Source: Corallococcus macrosporus (GTDB lineage Bacteria > Myxococcota > Myxococcia > Myxococcales > Myxococcaceae). From it: a DNA stretch of 64,000 nucleotides. This document shows positions 1-8,137 of the stretch, in pieces. The translations under genes were made by a program, and so were the position numbers. Numbering within the stretch: the stretch's first letter is position 1; every line of letters begins with the position of its first letter. The stretch lies in NCBI RefSeq assembly GCF_017302985.1, contig NZ_JAFIMU010000002.1, forward strand, positions 248,001 to 312,000, given 5' to 3'. The notes beneath the pieces are model-generated. The model worked only from the letters and a program-made list of their open reading frames with translations. It ran no database searches and had not been told where the DNA came from.

Positions 1-391
1 CCAGCTCGGAGAAGCGGCCGTAGGCGTCGTCCCACTCCTTGAGGCGCTGGTGCGCGAGGCCCGCATTGTAGAGGGCCTGGCGGCGGTGCGGGCTGTTGGG
101 GTGGAAGTCCGCGAGCCGGCCGAAGTAGCGCGCCGCCTGCTTGAAGTCGTTGGCGGCGAACGCGGAGGTGCCGCCCGCGAAGAGCTCCTCGTCGTTGAGC
201 TTGTCCAGCTCCAGGTCCGCCGTCACCGTGACGGGGTCGAACTCCACGACCTGCTTGTTCGCCGTGGCGTCCGGCTTTCCCGCCGCGCCCGTGGTGCGGC
301 AGCCCGTGAGCGTCAGGCCCAGGCCCAGCACGCCCACCCACAGCCACCGCCGGGCGACTCCGGCTGCCTCCATCCGCTTGCTGCCGTCCAT
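1..391 (-). CDS. TPR-type lipoprotein, N-terminal part (runs off left edge)
   Basis: The frame opens at the ATG at 389-391 and reads to the window edge without a stop, giving the first 130 residues. A charged start and hydrophobic stretch end in a lipobox (LTGC), so this is an exported lipoprotein. After a linker, residues from about 75 on form tetratricopeptide-like helix pairs (for example FAANDFKQAARYFGRLADFH, then HRRQALYNAGLAHQRLKEW), which usually mediate protein contacts. An alternative ATG lies 6 codons downstream. It is 190 bases downstream of the ArsA pair on the same strand and could be read from the same transcript. The C-terminal part is missing, so no specific role can be given. 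Confidence 0.8.
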   Translation of the reverse strand, partial: MDGSKRMEAAGVARRWLWVGVLGLGLTLTGCRTTGAAGKPDATANKQVVEFDPVTVTADLELDKLNDEELFAGGTSAFAANDFKQAARYFGRLADFHPNSPHRRQALYNAGLAHQRLKEWDDAYGRFSEL

Positions 392-581
392 GCACCTGCT
401 CCCGTCCGGACACCGGCGTCACCCGGCGTGGCCCCGGACATCGACACCCCGGGGACCCGACAGGTTCCCCGGATGGCTCTCCCCGGAGGACTTCCAGGGC
501 ACGCCACTCTAACCAGGAACGACCGCGCGTGCCGGATATGCCCGGCGCGCACGGCGTGTCACTCGGGGTGGGGGAGGGCCC

Positions 582-1694
582 TCAGGCGAGGACGTCGTCG
601 CCCAGGAGGTAGCGGCCGGTGCCCCAGAGCGCGGTGAGGTCGTGCACGTCCAGCCCGAAGCGGGGCACCTGGATGAGGGGCGTGCCCGGACAGGCCGCGC
701 GCAATTGCGCCATGCCCTCCAGGTCCTGCTGCGCCAGCACCTGCGTCTCGCGCAGCGTCTCCTCCACCTTCGCGCGCCGGGTGGGCGTCAGCGTGGCCGC
801 GTCCTCCCACTGCGCCGGGGTGGGCATGGGGTGCACGCGGTTCACCACGATGGCCGTCATCTCCATGCGGTTCTGCCCGAGCAGCTTGTGGAAGTGGATG
901 GCCTCGTCCAGCCGCTCCGGGTTGGGGCTGGTCACGAGCACGAACCCCGTCGACTTGTCCTCCAAGAGCTCGCGCACGCCGCGGGCGCGCTCGCGGAAGC
1001 CCTCGTTCATGGAGGAGAGCGTCACCATGAAGGAGGACAGCTCCTGGAGCATCTCCGTGCCGGTGAAGCGCGACAGCGCGCGCGTCACGTAGCTGCCGCC
1101 CAGGTTGAAGAGGGACAGGCCCACCTTGCCGGCCTTCAGCGCGGGCGTGAGGAGCCACTTGGCCGCTTCGTTGTCCAGGAAGTCCAGCACCCGGTTGGGC
1201 GCGTCCAGGAAGTCCAGCGCGTGCGCGGTGGGCGGCGTGTCCAGCACCACCAGGTCGTAGTCGCTGCGCCGCCGCAGGTCCCAGACCTTCTCCATGGCGA
1301 TGTATTCCTGGCTGCCCGCCAGCGCCGTGGAGAGGGACTGGTAGAAGCGGTTGGCGAAGATCTTCTCGCGCTGCTCCGGCGGGGCCACGCGGGTGATGAG
1401 GTCGTCCCAGGTGGCCTTCATGTCCAGCATCATCGCGTGCAGGGCCGCCTTGGGCTTCACGCCCAGGGGCTCCAGCACGGACGCGGGGACTTCGGCCTCC
1501 GTGTTGCCCAGGCCGGACAGGCCCAGCGAGTTGGCCAGCCGCTTCGCCGGGTCGATGGTGCACACGATGCTGGGACGGCCATCCACCGCCGCGCGCAGCG
1601 CGAGCGTCGCCGCCACCGTCGTCTTGCCCACGCCACCGGAGCCCACGCAGATGAGCACGCGCTTGTTCGCGAGCGCCGTTTGCAGCGCCGTCAT
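582..1694 (-). CDS. ArsA-family ATPase, signature-lysine variant
   Basis: This 370-residue P-loop ATPase belongs to the ArsA/GET3 branch of the SIMIBI class. The Walker A at about residues 18-25 reads GSGGVGKTT; the family normally has GKGGVGKT, so the signature lysine, which contacts the nucleotide of the partner subunit in dimers, is replaced by Ser. The switch II-like segment LDTPPTAH is present near residue 150. The start ATG overlaps the stop of the upstream paralogue in an ATGA, so the two are translationally coupled. I infer a heterodimer in which only the partner supplies the signature lysine. The substrate is unknown; no arsenite pump (ArsB) is nearby. Similar two-ATPase pairs exist in actinobacteria (Rv3679/Rv3680). 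Confidence 0.88.
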   Translation of the reverse strand: MTALQTALANKRVLICVGSGGVGKTTVAATLALRAAVDGRPSIVCTIDPAKRLANSLGLSGLGNTEAEVPASVLEPLGVKPKAALHAMMLDMKATWDDLITRVAPPEQREKIFANRFYQSLSTALAGSQEYIAMEKVWDLRRRSDYDLVVLDTPPTAHALDFLDAPNRVLDFLDNEAAKWLLTPALKAGKVGLSLFNLGGSYVTRALSRFTGTEMLQELSSFMVTLSSMNEGFRERARGVRELLEDKSTGFVLVTSPNPERLDEAIHFHKLLGQNRMEMTAIVVNRVHPMPTPAQWEDAATLTPTRRAKVEETLRETQVLAQQDLEGMAQLRAACPGTPLIQVPRFGLDVHDLTALWGTGRYLLGDDVLA

Positions 1695-2611
1695 GCTCCC
1701 GCGCCTCCCTTCACCATCGCGTCCAGGTGCCCCATCACCGTCTCCACCGCGTCGCGTCCGAAGCGCGGCACGAACAGCCTGGGCACCGTGTACACCGGCG
1801 CGTGGAGGTTGCGCTCCAGCTTCGTGCCCGCGAGCACCGCCTGCGACGCGCGGTCATGGTGCGCCTGCGCCACGCGGCGCAGCTCCGGGTGGCCCGCGAG
1901 CGCCTCCAGGTCCGCTTCCGTGAAGCGCTGGGGGAAGGCCTGGTTGAGCACCGCCGCGTGCGTGCGGATGTGCACCCTGTCCCGCAGCGCGCCGTGCAGC
2001 TCCAGCGCCTCGTTCACCGGCATCTCCTCCGGCAGCGCCACCAGCACCGCGGCGGTGACGGTGGGGTCCACCAAGAGGTCGCGCATCTTCAGCGCCTCGC
2101 GCGTCATGGGCCCCGGCGGCACCGTCTGCAGCAGCACCTGCGGCACGCTCAGGAAGGAGATGGCGTGGCCGGTGGCGGGCGCGTCCAGCACCACCGTGTC
2201 GTACTTCCAGCGGCCGTCCGGCAGCTTCTCCTGGAGGTGGAAGAGGATCTTCCCCAGCAGCACCAGCTCCTGGAGCGACGGGATGAAGCGCAGGAAGTAG
2301 CGCACCAGCCGGTTCTCGAAGACCGTCTTGTAGAGGGTCTCGAAGCGCAGGACCATCAGGCCGTACTCGCGCATGGCCTCCTGGGGGCGCACGTCCACCG
2401 CCCAGAGGTTCTCCTCCAGGAGCTTCACCTCCGGGCCCGCTTCGGGCAGCTCCAGGAAGCGGCTGACGCGCTCCTGGGTGTTCACTTCACACACCAGGGT
2501 GCGCCGGCCCGCGCGCACCGAGGCAAGGGCCAGGGCGGCGGCGACGGTCGTCTTCCCCACGCCCCCCTTGCCAGAGACGATCCACAGGCGTTTGTCGAGC
2601 AGTCCGGCCAT
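1691..2611 (-). CDS. ArsA-family ATPase, canonical P-loop
   Basis: This 306-residue ArsA-like ATPase is the first gene of the pair. The deviant Walker A GKGGVGKTT lies at about residues 11-19 with the signature lysine intact, and the switch region LDAPATGHA matches the ArsA DTAPTGH motif. I chose the ATG at 2611 because it places the P-loop immediately after the N-terminus, as in the family; the frame extends 29 codons further upstream without homology. The stop overlaps the next start (ATGA). The length suits single-domain ArsA homologues rather than the duplicated E. coli ArsA. The role is probably ATP-driven handling of a client protein or small molecule. A divergent gene begins 198 bases away. 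Confidence 0.88.
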   Translation of the reverse strand: MAGLLDKRLWIVSGKGGVGKTTVAAALALASVRAGRRTLVCEVNTQERVSRFLELPEAGPEVKLLEENLWAVDVRPQEAMREYGLMVLRFETLYKTVFENRLVRYFLRFIPSLQELVLLGKILFHLQEKLPDGRWKYDTVVLDAPATGHAISFLSVPQVLLQTVPPGPMTREALKMRDLLVDPTVTAAVLVALPEEMPVNEALELHGALRDRVHIRTHAAVLNQAFPQRFTEADLEALAGHPELRRVAQAHHDRASQAVLAGTKLERNLHAPVYTVPRLFVPRFGRDAVETVMGHLDAMVKGGAGA

Positions 2612-2691
2612 AGAGGGCGCGCGAACCGTAGGGATGGCCTCCCGGAGAGTCAACGAGAGTCCACGAGGAGAAATCCCCATTGTTCCCCTGC

Positions 2692-2721
2692 TTGACACGT
2701 CGCGTTGGCCCCTCCCAGAGT
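2692..2721 (+). promoter_or_regulatory. Candidate sigma-70-type promoter for the 2810 gene
   Basis: A perfect -35 hexamer TTGACA at 2692-2697 is followed after 18 bases by CAGAGT (2716-2721), a weak -10 with 3 of 6 consensus positions. It lies in the divergent intergenic region and would give a leader of about 80 bases. The -35 is convincing and the -10 is not. Confidence 0.35.
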
Positions 2722-2809
2722 GCGGCGTCCTCTTCCTGACGTCCCGCCTGTCCCGAGGGCCATGACGCCCTGGCTTGCAGGTGGGCCGGACCTGAACGGT
2801 TCCAAGACC

Positions 2810-3127
2810 ATGCTCAAGAACAACCCGGTGATGAAGAAGCTCGTGGAGACAGGCGAGGAGCGCGTGGGCAAGCTCGCGCAGCAGCTGCTCTCCAACGAGA
2901 AGTTCGTGGCGGCGGTGCAGGGACTGGTGTCCCGCTCGCTCGCGGCGAAGGGGACGCTGGACGGCGCGCTGCGCACGGCGCTGTCCGCCATGAACCTGCC
3001 GTCCACGGGGGACCTGGAGCAGCTGCGCTCGAAGGTGGACGACCTGGAGCGGCTGCTCGCGTCCATCGAGGGCAAGGTGGACACGCTCGTGTCCAGCACG
3101 TCCACGTCCTCGAAGAAGAAGGCGTAA
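2810..3127 (+). CDS. Small coiled-coil, phasin-like protein
   Basis: This 105-residue protein starts at the ATG at 2810 (MLKNNPVMKK). The frame is open 35 codons further upstream, but that part is Pro/Arg-rich and non-homologous in look. The protein is mostly helical: an amphipathic N-terminal half, then a heptad-like region at about residues 65-95 (LEQLRSKVDDLERLLASIEGK) that should form a coiled coil, ending in a Ser/Thr/Lys tail. No signal peptide or membrane segment is visible. It is convergent with the PHA regulator gene, and its size and helicity fit a polyhydroxyalkanoate granule-associated (phasin-like) or PhaR-partner protein. That role rests on context; there is no diagnostic motif. 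Confidence 0.7.
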   Translation: MLKNNPVMKKLVETGEERVGKLAQQLLSNEKFVAAVQGLVSRSLAAKGTLDGALRTALSAMNLPSTGDLEQLRSKVDDLERLLASIEGKVDTLVSSTSTSSKKKA

Positions 3128-3151
3128 CGCGCGCTGTTCCCAAGGCCATGC

Positions 3152-3175
3152 GGCGCCCGCTTCCTCACGGGCGCC
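3152..3175. terminator. Hairpin between convergent genes
   Basis: A perfect 8-bp inverted repeat (ggcgcccg at 3152-3159, cgggcgcc at 3168-3175) with an 8-base loop lies between two convergent stops. No T-run follows on either strand. It probably serves as a bidirectional terminator or 3' stabiliser. Confidence 0.45.
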
Positions 3176-3192
3176 ACGTGCTTCAAGCCGCG

Positions 3193-3214
3193 CCAGCGCT
3201 TCAGGAAGCGCTGG
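3193..3214 (-). terminator. Ten-bp inverted repeat spanning the phaR stop
   Basis: Ccagcgcttc at 3193-3202 and gaagcgctgg at 3205-3214 are perfect complements with a 2-base centre; the usable stem is about 8 bp with a 6-base loop. It covers the stop codon of phaR and could act in 3'-end formation. There is no U-tract. Confidence 0.35.
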
Positions 3215-3872
3215 AGTCCTTCTTGTCGCCCTTCTCCACGGCGTCGAGCTTCTTCTCCAGCTCCTCCAGCCGCTGCGTGAGCGCCTGCATGTCGCGGCCC
3301 AGGGCGGGGAGGTTGCCGGTGAGGTTCTCCACCACCTGCTTCACCCGCTCGTCGATGCGGCGCTGGAAGTCCTCGAAGGCGCGCTGGCTGGCCTTGAGCA
3401 GCTCCGCCGGGTTGAGGCTGGCGTTGCCCTCCGCCTGCGGCGCGGGCGTGGCGGCGGCCGTGTCCGGGGTGGCCTCCTGGGGGCTGCCGTCCTCGCGGCG
3501 CAGCAGCTTGTCCAGCCGCTGCTCGGCCTCCTCGCGGATGGAGGCCACGCGCGGCGTGACCTCCTTCTGGATGAACCCGGAGATGGACTCGCCGGGGTGG
3601 CGGATGATCTCCCGCAGCACCGACAGCGGCATCTGGTTCTTCTTCTTCTCCTCCTCGAAGATGATCTGCGCGAGGGTGACGGAGGTCAGGTCTTCCTTCG
3701 TGCGGTTGTCGACAATCCGCACCTCGGTGCCCTCCTTGATCATCGCGGCGATCTCATCGAGCGTGACGTACCGGCTCTCCACGGTGTCGTAGAGCTTCCG
3801 GTTCGTGTAGCGCTTGATGATCTTCGGCTCCTTGTTGCTGCTGGGAGCGTTTGCTTGCTCGGCCTCGCTCAT
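3201..3872 (-). CDS. phaR: Polyhydroxyalkanoate synthesis regulator PhaR
   Basis: This 223-residue protein has the PHB/PHA accumulation regulator DNA-binding domain at about residues 18-80. It is recognised by IIKRYTNRKLYDT, then SRYVTLDEIA and VRIVDNRTKEDLTS, followed by the helical PHB-accumulation segment (LREIIRHPGESISGFI). The C-terminal half is acidic/Ala-rich with a coiled-coil end (MQALTQRLEELEKKLDAVEKG) that may oligomerise or bind granules. Family members repress phasin and their own genes and bind PHA polymer. I start at the ATG at 3872; the longer frame adds 27 codons of unrelated sequence. Two CAAAGGGG repeats 20 bp apart lie upstream and may be the operator. The convergent neighbour encodes a phasin-like protein. 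Confidence 0.9.
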   Translation of the reverse strand: MSEAEQANAPSSNKEPKIIKRYTNRKLYDTVESRYVTLDEIAAMIKEGTEVRIVDNRTKEDLTSVTLAQIIFEEEKKKNQMPLSVLREIIRHPGESISGFIQKEVTPRVASIREEAEQRLDKLLRREDGSPQEATPDTAAATPAPQAEGNASLNPAELLKASQRAFEDFQRRIDERVKQVVENLTGNLPALGRDMQALTQRLEELEKKLDAVEKGDKKDSSAS

Positions 3873-3930
3873 GTCTGTCGTCTCCGACCCCGGCTGCGCC
3901 TTGGCATTTACTGGTTTACTTCTTGATTTC

Positions 3931-3972
3931 CAAAGGGGCGAACCTCGTATCAAAGGGGTCGGAAGCGAGCAA
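3931..3972 (-). promoter_or_regulatory. Candidate phaR promoter with paired direct repeats
   Basis: On the minus strand TTGCTC (3967-3972) and TACGAG (3944-3949) are separated by 17 bases and could be a weak -35/-10 pair. The 8-bp direct repeat CAAAGGGG occurs at 3931-3938 and 3951-3958, exactly 20 bp (two helical turns) apart, one copy within the spacer and one just downstream of the -10. That arrangement suits a repressor, plausibly PhaR itself. Confidence 0.35.
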
Positions 3973-4040
3973 GTTACCCGGGCCCGACTCGCGGTGGTTG
4001 ACGGGTGGGCCTATGCTTCGAGTCCCCCCGACCCGACCCC

Positions 4041-6281
4041 ATGATCGTCCAGTGTGAACAGTGCCAGACGCGGTTCAAGATCCCCGACGAGAAGGTGACG
4101 GAAAAAGGGGTCAAGGTCCGCTGCACCAAATGCCAGAACACCTTCCGGGTGGCGCGTGAGCCCGCGCCCGCGCTGAGCGCCCCTCCGCCCGCTGCCCCTC
4201 CGGCCGTGCAGGCGGACCCGTTCCAGGCGTTCGGAGACGCTCCGGAGCCGACCGGGGAGGTCACCCGGCCTGGACCCGCGTACTACGCGCCCGGCGCGCC
4301 CGCGGTGAAGACCCCGGTGAAGACCTGGGGTGACGTGGACGTGGACATCGACGTGGACACGGGAGGGGCGACGATGCCGTTCGACCCGCCCGCGTCGTCC
4401 CCGGGCATCGCCGCCCGGCGGCAGGCGGCTCCGCCCTCGACCCCGCTGCCGTCGCCCACGAACCTGGCCGGGCTGGACCTGGAGGACCCGTTCGCGGACT
4501 TCATGTCGGATGCGCCCGCGCCCGCCGCTCCGGTGGCGCCGCCGCGGCCCGTGGCCTCTCCTGCGTCGGGGACCTTCCGCGCGGTGCCTCCGGGGGCCTT
4601 CGCGCCGCCGGCGGCCCGGGCCGCTCCTCCCGGGGCGTTCGCGGCGGGGCCCTCGGGTGCGGCCCGTCCGGCCGCCGTGGCTCCGGCGGGGGCCGCGCCC
4701 CTGGGGGGACCCTCCGCGCCCGGCTCACGTCCGGCCGCCGTGGCTCCGGGGGCCGGTGGAGCACGGCCGCCAGCGGTCGTAGACCTCGGTTCTGACTTCG
4801 GCTCCGTGGATGATCCGTCGTTCCTGGGCCTGGATGACTTCGGCGGGACTGATTCGCCTGGGCTGGGGCTTGAGGCCGCTTCGGCGCCTCCCGGGGCAAG
4901 GGCAGGGGCCCCGCCGGCAGCACCAGGAGTTCCCGCGGCTGCTCCGGCCCGTGCTCCCATTCAGCCGACTCCCGGCGCTGCTCCGGCCCGTGCCGCCATG
5001 TCCGCGACTCCGGGAGCCCCTGGGGCCGGGGGCGCGGCGCGCGCGGGCATGCCGCCGGCGGCTGGAGGCATCGCGGCCTCGGCGCGTCCCGGTTCGCCCG
5101 GGGGCCCTGCCGCGGCGGCTCGTCCGGGAGCCGCGCCTGTCGCCTCGCCGGGCCTTGCCGCGGGTTCGACGGCCCCCGCTCCGGATCCGCTCTTCGACTT
5201 CTCCCTCGACGCTCCCGCGGCTCCGGACGCGGTGTCGCTGCGCCATGCCGCGAACGTCGCCGTCGCGCCCTCTCCGAGCGGCGCCACGGCGGTGGGACCC
5301 GTCGTTCCGTCGCCGTCGACGGGCTTCGAGAGCGACGACCCGTTCGCCTCCATCGACGTCGCCGCTCCGGCGCCGGACCTGGCCGCCGCGCCCATGGACA
5401 CCGGTGCGGCTCCGGAGCCGATGGGCGACCTGTTCGACTTCTCCGGCGCGGGTGCCTCCGCAGAGGAGGGGATGGCTCCCACGGACACCGGCCGCGCCGC
5501 GCTCCTGGGCGACGTGCCCGCGGAGGCTGGCGCGGACGAGCCCGGCGGCATCTCCCTGCTGGGCGACGTGCCGGCCTACGACGACGGCGACCCGTTCAAG
5601 ATCACCACGCCCCGCCGCGAGGTGGTGGACCTGGCCAACATGCGCGGCGGCCCCGCCGTCACCGTGGCCAAGCCCTCCGCGCGCATCGAGGACGTGGGCA
5701 TGCCCCAGCGCCGGCTGCCCGGCCGCGCGCGGAAGGTGACGGGGCTGGTGCTCAACCTCGCCATCGCCACCGTCCTGGTGGTGGCCCTGGGCGCGCTGGG
5801 CACCGTGTACCTGCGCGATGGCAAGGTGGATCCGTCCACGCTGTCCCCGGACCGGCTGCGCACGCTGGTGATGCCCGCGTCCCGCCCGTTCGTCGCGAGC
5901 GACGTGTCCAACGGCCTCTATGAAACGCGCGACGGCCGCATGCTCTTCGTCGTGCGCGGCGAGGCGGAGAACCGCACCGGTGCCGCCGCGGCCGTGCGCG
6001 TGAAGGCCGCCCTGTTCGACGGCGACCAGCGGGTGCGCTCGGCGGAAGGGCTCGCGGGCGCGCTGGCCACGCCGGAGGAGCTCCACGCCGTCACCACCCG
6101 CGAGGCCGCCACCGCGCTCCGCCAGCGCATGGACGCGGCCGCGCTCCCGGTGCCGCCGGGCGGCAAGGTGCCCTTCCTGGTGATGTTCCAGGAGTTCCCC
6201 GCGGACCTCGCCGGCTTCCGGCTGGAGGTGACGCTGGAGCCCGTCCCCACCGAACCCACCGCTGACCGCACGGGAGGCTGA
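4041..6281 (+). CDS. Zinc-ribbon (MJ0042) / DUF3426 membrane protein
   Basis: This 746-residue protein starts at the ATG at 4041, which puts the zinc ribbon at the N-terminus. The ribbon has C5xxC8 and C28xxC31 (CEQC, CTKC) in the MJ0042 pattern. Residues of about 40-480 are a low-complexity Ala/Pro/Gly linker with repeated acidic-Phe patches (DPFADF, DLFDFS), likely disordered and protein-binding. A single transmembrane helix lies at about 567-590. The C-terminal 140 residues resemble the DUF3426 domain (GRMLFVVRGEAENRT, VPFLVMFQEFP). The topology is cytoplasmic ribbon and linker with an outside C-terminal domain. The next gene follows after 7 bases. The role is unknown; similar proteins are often linked to envelope or motility complexes in myxobacteria. 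Confidence 0.85.
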   Translation: MIVQCEQCQTRFKIPDEKVTEKGVKVRCTKCQNTFRVAREPAPALSAPPPAAPPAVQADPFQAFGDAPEPTGEVTRPGPAYYAPGAPAVKTPVKTWGDVDVDIDVDTGGATMPFDPPASSPGIAARRQAAPPSTPLPSPTNLAGLDLEDPFADFMSDAPAPAAPVAPPRPVASPASGTFRAVPPGAFAPPAARAAPPGAFAAGPSGAARPAAVAPAGAAPLGGPSAPGSRPAAVAPGAGGARPPAVVDLGSDFGSVDDPSFLGLDDFGGTDSPGLGLEAASAPPGARAGAPPAAPGVPAAAPARAPIQPTPGAAPARAAMSATPGAPGAGGAARAGMPPAAGGIAASARPGSPGGPAAAARPGAAPVASPGLAAGSTAPAPDPLFDFSLDAPAAPDAVSLRHAANVAVAPSPSGATAVGPVVPSPSTGFESDDPFASIDVAAPAPDLAAAPMDTGAAPEPMGDLFDFSGAGASAEEGMAPTDTGRAALLGDVPAEAGADEPGGISLLGDVPAYDDGDPFKITTPRREVVDLANMRGGPAVTVAKPSARIEDVGMPQRRLPGRARKVTGLVLNLAIATVLVVALGALGTVYLRDGKVDPSTLSPDRLRTLVMPASRPFVASDVSNGLYETRDGRMLFVVRGEAENRTGAAAAVRVKAALFDGDQRVRSAEGLAGALATPEELHAVTTREAATALRQRMDAAALPVPPGGKVPFLVMFQEFPADLAGFRLEVTLEPVPTEPTADRTGG

Positions 6282-6288
6282 AGCCGTC

Positions 6289-7080
6289 ATGTCCACGCTG
6301 GAGGAGGCCCGTGCGCTCGCGCGCAACCTGCACGCCCTGGGCGGGGGCGCCACCGTGCGCCGCAAGGCCGCCGCGCGCGAGCTGGCCCGTCGTGAGCCCT
6401 TCGACACGAACGAGCTCATCGGCCACCTGCTGACGCTGTCCCGCGCCGGGCAGGCCCCCGCCACCTGCGTGCTGTCCGACTTCCTGGCCGCGTTGGACCA
6501 GGAGGCCGAGCACATCCCCCACGTGGAGGCGCTGCGGCGCATGGCCCACGTGCAGTCACTGGAGGCGGTGGCGGACCTCTTCGCGCAGGGGCCCGCGCGC
6601 AAGGAGCTGGACGCGGACGCCGCCGCCCGCGCGGACGCGCTCGCCGCCAACCAGTCCCTGGGCCACCTGAAGCAGCAGGCCCGCCTCACGCGCGACCCGG
6701 ACGTGCTGTCGCGCCTGGCCACCGTCAGCAACCCGGCCGTGCTGCGCAACGTGCTCATCAACCCGCGCCTCACGGAGGACCTGGTGGTGCGCATCGCGGC
6801 GCGCAGGCCCGCGCGGCCGGAGCCGCTCGTCGAAATCTGGAAGACGCCGCGCTGGTCCGTGCGCCACAAGGTGCGCCGCGCGCTGGCCTTCAATCCGTAC
6901 CTGCCGCCAGAGGTGGGCGCGAAGCTGGTGCCGCTGCTCACCACCGCGGACCTGCGCGAAATGGTGGAGGCCACGGAGCTGCTGCCCGCGCTGAGGCAGC
7001 AGGCCGCGCGCCTGCTCCTGGCGCCAGCGCCCGGCAGTCCGCCCGGTCCGCTGGTCCTCTCGACGGGGGAGGAGTTCTAG
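6289..7080 (+). CDS. Helical-repeat (HEAT-like) hypothetical protein
   Basis: This 263-residue, soluble, all-helical protein has no signal peptide or membrane segment. Segments such as VLSRLATVSNPAVLRNVLINP and TEDLVVRIA look like HEAT or leucine-rich-variant repeats, which act as binding scaffolds. It sits 7 bases downstream of the zinc-ribbon/DUF3426 gene with a GGGAGG motif about 12 bases before the ATG, so they form a two-gene operon and may act together. The stop codon overlaps the stop of the convergent tatA-like gene within a CTAG palindrome. I recognise no catalytic motif and give no function. Confidence 0.75.
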   Translation: MSTLEEARALARNLHALGGGATVRRKAAARELARREPFDTNELIGHLLTLSRAGQAPATCVLSDFLAALDQEAEHIPHVEALRRMAHVQSLEAVADLFAQGPARKELDADAAARADALAANQSLGHLKQQARLTRDPDVLSRLATVSNPAVLRNVLINPRLTEDLVVRIAARRPARPEPLVEIWKTPRWSVRHKVRRALAFNPYLPPEVGAKLVPLLTTADLREMVEATELLPALRQQAARLLLAPAPGSPPGPLVLSTGEEF

Positions 7081-7301
7081 GAGCGGCGGTCCTTGTTGGG
7101 GCCTTCGGTGAAGTCCGCGTCGGTGTGGCCCCGGCGCGAGTGGGGCAGGTGCTTCACGTCCACCAGGTCCTCGCCGCGCGAGGCCTTGCGGAAGGAGTAG
7201 ACGAACTTGCCCACCGCGTTGCCCAACTGCCCCATCCGGGCGGCCGAGAAGACCACCAGCAGGATGAAGCCGAGGACGATGAATTCTCCGAGGCCCAGCA
7301 T
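7077..7301 (-). CDS. tatA: TatA/MttA-family protein
   Basis: This 74-residue protein begins MLGLGEF at 7301. A single N-terminal membrane helix (FIVLGFILLVVFSA) is followed by a hinge and an amphipathic helix (GQLGNAVGKFVYSFRKA), the layout of TatA, which forms the pore-like part of the twin-arginine translocase for folded proteins. The usual FG hinge is FS here. The polar C-tail is charged. No tatB or tatC lies in the window, so this is either the main TatA encoded alone or an extra copy. The stop shares CTAG with the convergent upstream gene, a 4-base overlap. Confidence 0.85.
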   Translation of the reverse strand: MLGLGEFIVLGFILLVVFSAARMGQLGNAVGKFVYSFRKASRGEDLVDVKHLPHSRRGHTDADFTEGPNKDRRS

Positions 7302-7420
7302 GCGGCGGACACTGCAATAAACCCACCCGCGAGGCAAGTTGCGCCCACGCGTCCACCCCCGGACGCCCGTCCCACGTGGGCGCTGCGCCGGGGGGCCGTT
7401 CCAGCGCACACTGCGCGCCC

Positions 7421-8137
7421 ATGCTCCTGCTCGCTCACCGTGGTGCCAGCGCCGACGCCCCCGAGAACACCCTGGAGGCCTTCACGGAGGCCGTGCGCCA
7501 GGGCGCCGACGGCGTGGAGCTGGACGCCATGGTGTGCGGCTCCGGCGAGGTCGTCGTCTGCCACGACGAGCGCCTGGACCGCCTGGCGGGACAGCCCTGG
7601 GAGGTGCGCACCACGCCCTGGTGGAAGCTCGCCCGCGCGGACGTGGGCTCGCCCCTGGGCTTCGCGCCCGCGCGCATCCCGCTGCTGGAGGAGGTGCTGG
7701 ACGCGCTGCCGGAGCACTTCCTGGTCAACATCGAGCTGAAGTGCGACCGCTTCGACGACGGAGGCCTGGCGGCGGGCGTGGCGCGGCTCCTGGGCGACCG
7801 CGACCTGGCGGGCCGCGTGGTGGTGTCCAGCTTCAACCCGCTGTGCCTCTTCCGGCTGGCGGCGGCGGCACCGGGCCTGCGCCGGGGCTTCCTCATCGAC
7901 CCGGACAAGCCCTGGGCGCTCCAGGCGTACGCGCTGAGCCCGCTGGTGTCGTCGCACTCGGTGCACCCGTTCCACGAGGCGTGCACGCCGGAGCGCGTGG
8001 GCGCGTGGCGGGATGCCGGACTGCGCGTGGCGGCGTGGACGGTGGACGACCCCCAGCGCGCCCGCGAGCTGCGGGACCTGGGGGTGTCCTACCTCATCAC
8101 CAACCGTCCGGGCCGCGTGCGCGAGGCCCTGCGCTGA
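7421..8137 (+). CDS. ugpQ: Glycerophosphodiester phosphodiesterase
   Basis: This 238-residue cytosolic-type GDPD hydrolyses glycerophosphodiesters to glycerol-3-phosphate and an alcohol. The start MLLLAHRG at 7421 places the catalytic AHRG motif at the N-terminus as in the family. Other signatures follow: PENTLEAF with its metal/catalytic Glu, DGVELDAMV, VCHDERLDR, and the C-terminal WTVDDP and LITNRP motifs. There is no signal peptide, so it acts inside the cell, like UgpQ. It is divergent from tatA across 119 bases that hold a perfect 10-bp palindrome. The following gene is convergent and begins at the very next base after the stop. Confidence 0.93.
   Translation: MLLLAHRGASADAPENTLEAFTEAVRQGADGVELDAMVCGSGEVVVCHDERLDRLAGQPWEVRTTPWWKLARADVGSPLGFAPARIPLLEEVLDALPEHFLVNIELKCDRFDDGGLAAGVARLLGDRDLAGRVVVSSFNPLCLFRLAAAAPGLRRGFLIDPDKPWALQAYALSPLVSSHSVHPFHEACTPERVGAWRDAGLRVAAWTVDDPQRARELRDLGVSYLITNRPGRVREALR

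Noticed and set aside
3998-4017. TTGACG and TATGCT before the zinc-ribbon gene as a promoter
   Set aside because: The spacer is only 8 bases, incompatible with sigma-70 recognition.
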